Shown piece by piece: positions 60,801-64,000 of a stretch of DNA of 64,000 nucleotides (positions are counted from its first letter, which is position 1; each line of letters begins with the position of its first letter). The notes under the pieces are model-generated. The model was not told the DNA's origin, searched no databases, and worked only from the letters and a program-made list of their open reading frames with translations. The translations under genes and the position numbers were made by a program. The DNA comes from an uncultured Eubacteriales bacterium (GTDB lineage: Bacteria > Bacillota > Clostridia > Christensenellales > Aristaeellaceae): assembly GCA_902781095.1 (NCBI GenBank), contig CACZHW010000003.1, positions 134,022 to 198,021 on the forward strand, in the 5' to 3' direction.

Positions 60801-62132
60801 ATGAAAAGAATCATCTTGGGATGCTTCCTGGTTTCTTTTGCCCTTTTGACTTTTTTTAGTTCATTTCGCCGCTACAATTCTTCAGATTTATCGATCAAAA
60901 CGACAAAGAGTGCAAATCAAATACGGAACGATTTTATTAATGATAAAGGAAGCATTACTTTCGCAGAAGACAAAGGATATGCCACTGTAATAAAGACATA
61001 TATAGATGGAAAAGTTGTTTTAGAAGAGTATTTTAATGAATACGAGAACCCTGTATCACTAAGCGCTGGATATAGTAAGCTGAAACGTGAGTATGAAGAT
61101 GGACTAAATACGAGAATAACTTATCTTAATAAGGCTGGGGATCGAATAATTATCAACGATGGTTACGATTCAATTCATAAGACCTACACAGAAGATGGAT
61201 TGGTCGATACGGATACTTACTATATTGGAACAGAACAGGTTAAACGAGTACAAGGGTATTGGGCTTATAAACGGATTTATAAAAACAAGAAGATTTGTGA
61301 AATCCGGTATTTAGATCAAAAAGGGAATTTGGTCTGTAACCGGAATGGCTATGCGATGATTCGTCGAACATATAATAATGATTGTTATACAGATTTTTAT
61401 TTTGACGAAAATGAAGAAGCTGTCACTGCATCAAGAGGACAATACGGTGTTAAGGTGGATGGAGATACTACAACATATCTGGATGCAGACGGTCAACCCA
61501 TTAATACAACACGTGGGTATGCAATTATTAGAAAAGATAGCAATAAAACACTATACTATGATAAAGATGGAAAACCGTTAAACATTGGAAATGGGCAATA
61601 TGGGATACAGAAGATAAAAGGACAAAGATTTTTCCTTGACAAGAATGGTGAAATCCTTTTTCGGCTTGATAACTTCTTATATACACATCCCGTGGTGGTA
61701 TTGACATGCGGAATTCTCTTGGCAGGAGTAGCTGCAGTATTAAAAGGAAAGCAACGCTATGTTTTTATTGTCGTATATGTGTTATTCATACTCTATATGA
61801 CAATGCTTAATAGGGCAACAGGTGACTCGCGGAGACAGTTTCAAATACTTCATGCATATAAGAGTTTTTTAACTAATGCCGTTACACGACAAAACATCAT
61901 AAATAATATATGGCTCTTTATCCCTCTTGGGGCAGCACTTTCGTCCTCTAAATATCGAAATGGATGGTTGTTTTGCATTGTTTTTTCGATTTGCATTGAA
62001 GCAATTCAGTTCTTTGGAGGAATTGGGCTCTGCGATGTTGATGATGTTATTAGTAATAGTTTGGGTGGGATTTTAGGCTTCCTTTTTGCTTCTTGGATCA
62101 GAGGGGAGGACTTAAACAAGCAGATCGATTGA
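60801..62132 (+). CDS. Repeat domain fused to C-terminal VanZ-like membrane domain
   Basis: 443 residues. After an N-terminal membrane helix (about 4-22), residues 35-280 hold about nine beta-rich repeats of 22-25 residues of the type GYAxxxxxYxdGxxxxxxYfdexGxpv (for example GYAIIRKDSNKTLYYDKDGK). Three or four further helices follow. The last 90 residues are VanZ-like, with NIIDNIW-type NIINNIWLFIPLGAALSS and a terminal EAIQFFGGIGLCDVDDVISN. VanZ proteins are linked to teicoplanin and other lipoglycopeptide resistance and to surface stress. Here the repeats would be outside the cell. The next gene encodes the same repeats without VanZ. Start is ATG without a strong ribosome site. Confidence 0.8.
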   Translation: MKRIILGCFLVSFALLTFFSSFRRYNSSDLSIKTTKSANQIRNDFINDKGSITFAEDKGYATVIKTYIDGKVVLEEYFNEYENPVSLSAGYSKLKREYEDGLNTRITYLNKAGDRIIINDGYDSIHKTYTEDGLVDTDTYYIGTEQVKRVQGYWAYKRIYKNKKICEIRYLDQKGNLVCNRNGYAMIRRTYNNDCYTDFYFDENEEAVTASRGQYGVKVDGDTTTYLDADGQPINTTRGYAIIRKDSNKTLYYDKDGKPLNIGNGQYGIQKIKGQRFFLDKNGEILFRLDNFLYTHPVVVLTCGILLAGVAAVLKGKQRYVFIVVYVLFILYMTMLNRATGDSRRQFQILHAYKSFLTNAVTRQNIINNIWLFIPLGAALSSSKYRNGWLFCIVFSICIEAIQFFGGIGLCDVDDVISNSLGGILGFLFASWIRGEDLNKQID

Positions 62133-62171
62133 TGAGGAGATGCAAGCTAATAACAGCAGGAGGCGAATAGA

Positions 62172-64000
62172 ATGAGTACTAAAATGATGAGAATAGCGAA
62201 ACGGTTTTTCATATTATTTATGAAAACCAACTGTTTTTGGGTCATATTTTTCTCTTTAAGCATGACGCCGAGCTTTGGCATTGCAGAAAAGGCATCAAAG
62301 CTACAGGTGTATTGTACATATAACAGAACAGGGAAAGTAAAAACAAAAACATTTATTGACGCTAATGGCAATGCAGTCATAGCGGAAGATGTTAAATATA
62401 GCCAGATTAGATACACATATAGACAATCTACGAAGCTTCAAAAAATGGAATACTTGGATATAGATGGTGACCTAGTAGAAAACAATCTGGGTGTTGCTGT
62501 TTATAAACAATCTCTTAATCGAAGAAACATCATTACAGAGAAAGAGTATCTTAATCTTAAAGGTGAGTACGTAAATGGTCCGGATGGATTTGCCCATGAG
62601 GTTAATCACACCACTCCGGATGCTAGGCATATTATTGAAACATGGCGATATGATAGTAACGGATTACCAGTCAGTTCCCCAGATTTCCCTGCCCATTATG
62701 TGGCGCAGACGGGAAAGAGGGTTGATATGCCTAATACAATTCTCGCAGAGGCTTACTATGATAAAGAAGGCAATCTGATGCCTGGCCCAGAAGGATGGGC
62801 AAAACAGGAGACGAAGCTGATTGCAGGATCGAAGAGAAAAGAAAGCATGTCCTTCTACGATTCGAAAGGAAATCTTTTCTTTAATCAAAAGATGGGTTTT
62901 GCAAGGGCAGAATACAGTTACAAACACGGAAGGCTTTCTGAAACAGTACTATATGATCAGAATGGGAAAATGACGTTAGGTCCAGAAGGGTATGCGATCA
63001 TTAGGTATTCGTATCAAAAAGGGGATGTCATCACAAAAGAACTCTATTATGATACTAATGGGCAACCGGTAAAATCCATTAATGGTTATTATGGTATTGA
63101 GAAGGAGAAGTTTAGAAAGAATCAGATTATCAGGGAGACTTATTTCGATGCCGATGGAAATGTAGGCCTTAACGATAATGGATATGCAGGTTTAAAAAGA
63201 AAGTACAATATTAAGAATAAAGTACAATCGATCGCATATTATGGCCCTAATGGCAAAAAGATGACCGTCCCAGAACTGGGCTATGCACAAGTGAATTATG
63301 AATACTATTTGGGGAGATATGTCAGCAGTGAAACGTTTTTAGATGAACAGGGAAATGCTGCAGCTAATATAGAAGGTATTCATCGCATCGAATATGAGTA
63401 TAACAATTCAAAAAAGAAGACTAAAGAAACGTACTTTTCAATAAATAATGGAGAAAAGATAAATGGGATTAATGGATATGCTGTGATTGAACGAGATTAT
63501 GATGCAAATGGAAATGCAATTCTTGAGAGATATTTAGATGCAGATAATCGGCCGGTATTGATCAAAAAAGGTTTTGCTGAAAGGCATCGAGTATTTAACG
63601 AGAACAAAAAGGTCATTCGCGAAGAATATTATGATGTAGACGGCTCTGTGCTACCCCTGGAGGCGGGTTACGCTGCGTTGGAGCGTGCATACGATGAGAA
63701 CGGCAATATAATCGTAGAGAAGTATTACGATGCATCAAATCAGCCTGTAATCATCAAGAAAGGCTATGCGGAGATCCATAAGGAATATAACGAGAACAAA
63801 AAGGTCATTCACGAAGAATACTATGATGTTGACGGCTCTGTGCTAACCCTGGCGGCAGGTTACGCTGCGTTGGAGCGTGCATACGATGAGAACGGCAATA
63901 TAATCGCAGAGAAGTATTACGATGCATCAAATCAGCCTGTAATCATTAAGAAAGGCTATGCGGAGATCCATAAGGAATATAACGAGAACAAAAAGGTCAT
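62172..64000 (+). CDS. Large exported tandem-repeat protein (partial, runs off the window)
   Basis: Open from ATG 62172 (AGGAGG 8 bp upstream) through the last base without a stop: 609 codons are visible. A basic N-terminus and a hydrophobic stretch (NCFWVIFFSLSMTPSFGIA) act as signal peptide or anchor. The rest is tandem beta repeats of 20-27 residues built on YYDxxGxPV and GYAxIxrxY, related to those of the preceding VanZ fusion. From about 63599 the repeats become almost identical and fall in 64-residue (192-bp) supra-units. Tyr, Asp, Asn and Gly are rich and Cys is nearly absent. It is probably a surface fibre or adhesin. Total length is unknown. Confidence 0.8.
   Translation, partial: MSTKMMRIAKRFFILFMKTNCFWVIFFSLSMTPSFGIAEKASKLQVYCTYNRTGKVKTKTFIDANGNAVIAEDVKYSQIRYTYRQSTKLQKMEYLDIDGDLVENNLGVAVYKQSLNRRNIITEKEYLNLKGEYVNGPDGFAHEVNHTTPDARHIIETWRYDSNGLPVSSPDFPAHYVAQTGKRVDMPNTILAEAYYDKEGNLMPGPEGWAKQETKLIAGSKRKESMSFYDSKGNLFFNQKMGFARAEYSYKHGRLSETVLYDQNGKMTLGPEGYAIIRYSYQKGDVITKELYYDTNGQPVKSINGYYGIEKEKFRKNQIIRETYFDADGNVGLNDNGYAGLKRKYNIKNKVQSIAYYGPNGKKMTVPELGYAQVNYEYYLGRYVSSETFLDEQGNAAANIEGIHRIEYEYNNSKKKTKETYFSINNGEKINGINGYAVIERDYDANGNAILERYLDADNRPVLIKKGFAERHRVFNENKKVIREEYYDVDGSVLPLEAGYAALERAYDENGNIIVEKYYDASNQPVIIKKGYAEIHKEYNENKKVIHEEYYDVDGSVLTLAAGYAALERAYDENGNIIAEKYYDASNQPVIIKKGYAEIHKEYNENKKV
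63599..64000 (+). repeat. 192-bp near-identical tandem repeats inside a coding region
   Basis: The word CGAGAACAAAAAGGTCAT recurs at 63599, 63791 and 63983, an exact 192-bp spacing in frame (64 codons). Copies 1 and 2 differ at only about a dozen positions. The third copy is cut by the window edge. Each unit encodes NENKKVI-EEYYD, GYAALERAYDENGN, EKYYDASNQPV and KKGYAEIHKEY. Confidence 0.92.

Noticed and set aside
63599..64000. CRISPR-like or satellite array
   Set aside because: The 192-bp units are contiguous coding sequence in one open frame with no spacers and no cas genes.

Overview
The window is a piece of chromosome from a low-GC-lineage Gram-positive bacterium (Bacillota, class Clostridia) with an unusually GC-rich backbone. 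Supporting signs are consensus sigma-A promoters with 17-bp spacers, an FMN riboswitch with an intrinsic terminator, an archaeal-type AspRS, an LCP protein beside a Wzz/BY-kinase/PHP-phosphatase EPS control set, a sortase-type pilin tail, teichoic-acid-like CDP-glycerol chemistry and VanZ. No species can be named from sequence alone. Bases 1 to about 38.6 kb are GC-rich. The stretch 39.2-43.1 kb is intermediate, and 43.2-64 kb is distinctly AT-rich. The composition shift starts at a truncated tRNA-Val.

Region 1 (1-12 kb): the end of a corrinoid adenosyltransferase; an overlapping operon of two polytopic membrane proteins and a GT2 glycosyltransferase that carries a C-terminal MarR-like winged helix; a degenerate RmuC-like protein; a complete AfuABC-type (iron(III), phosphosugar or phosphonate class) ABC importer whose promoter sits under a perfect 12-bp dyad; a TSCPD protein; and tRNA-Ile(UAU) and tRNA-Ser(GGA), each with its own consensus promoter.

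Region 2 (12-38.6 kb): an MBOAT/SGNH acyl-transfer pair, aspS, a pilin-like surface protein, a HAD phosphatase/phosphohexomutase pair and a DUF1294 protein. Next comes an FMN-riboswitch-controlled UgpAEB-type ABC importer followed by a cytosolic nucleotide pyrophosphatase/phosphodiesterase-family enzyme. Convergent to it is an exported flavoprotein with two FMN_bind domains. Adenine deaminase, a secreted unknown, cca, a 24-residue repeat protein, ligA, an ABC exporter and a patatin-like protein follow. I consider the riboswitch importer plus intracellular phosphodiesterase a candidate undescribed flavin-nucleotide salvage system.

Region 3 (38.6-64 kb): an EPS/capsule locus. A control module (LCP, small secreted protein, Wzz, CpsD kinase, CpsB phosphatase) is followed by a long structured leader and the assembly genes: initiating sugar-phosphate transferase, SDR/TagD-like fusion, CDP-glycerol transferase, Wzy, acetyltransferase, LicD, a cytidylyltransferase fused to an HMGL-type aldolase, a 2-hydroxyacid dehydrogenase, Wzx, two sugar-transfer ATP-grasp genes, an acyltransferase and a GT4. 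The translationally coupled LicD, cytidylyltransferase-aldolase and dehydrogenase genes look like a dedicated pathway to an unusual CDP-activated hydroxyacid or polyol that decorates the glycan. Four genes between 54.9 and 60.6 kb are frameshifted or truncated. The window ends in two repeat proteins: one is fused to VanZ, and the other runs off the end in near-identical 192-bp repeats.
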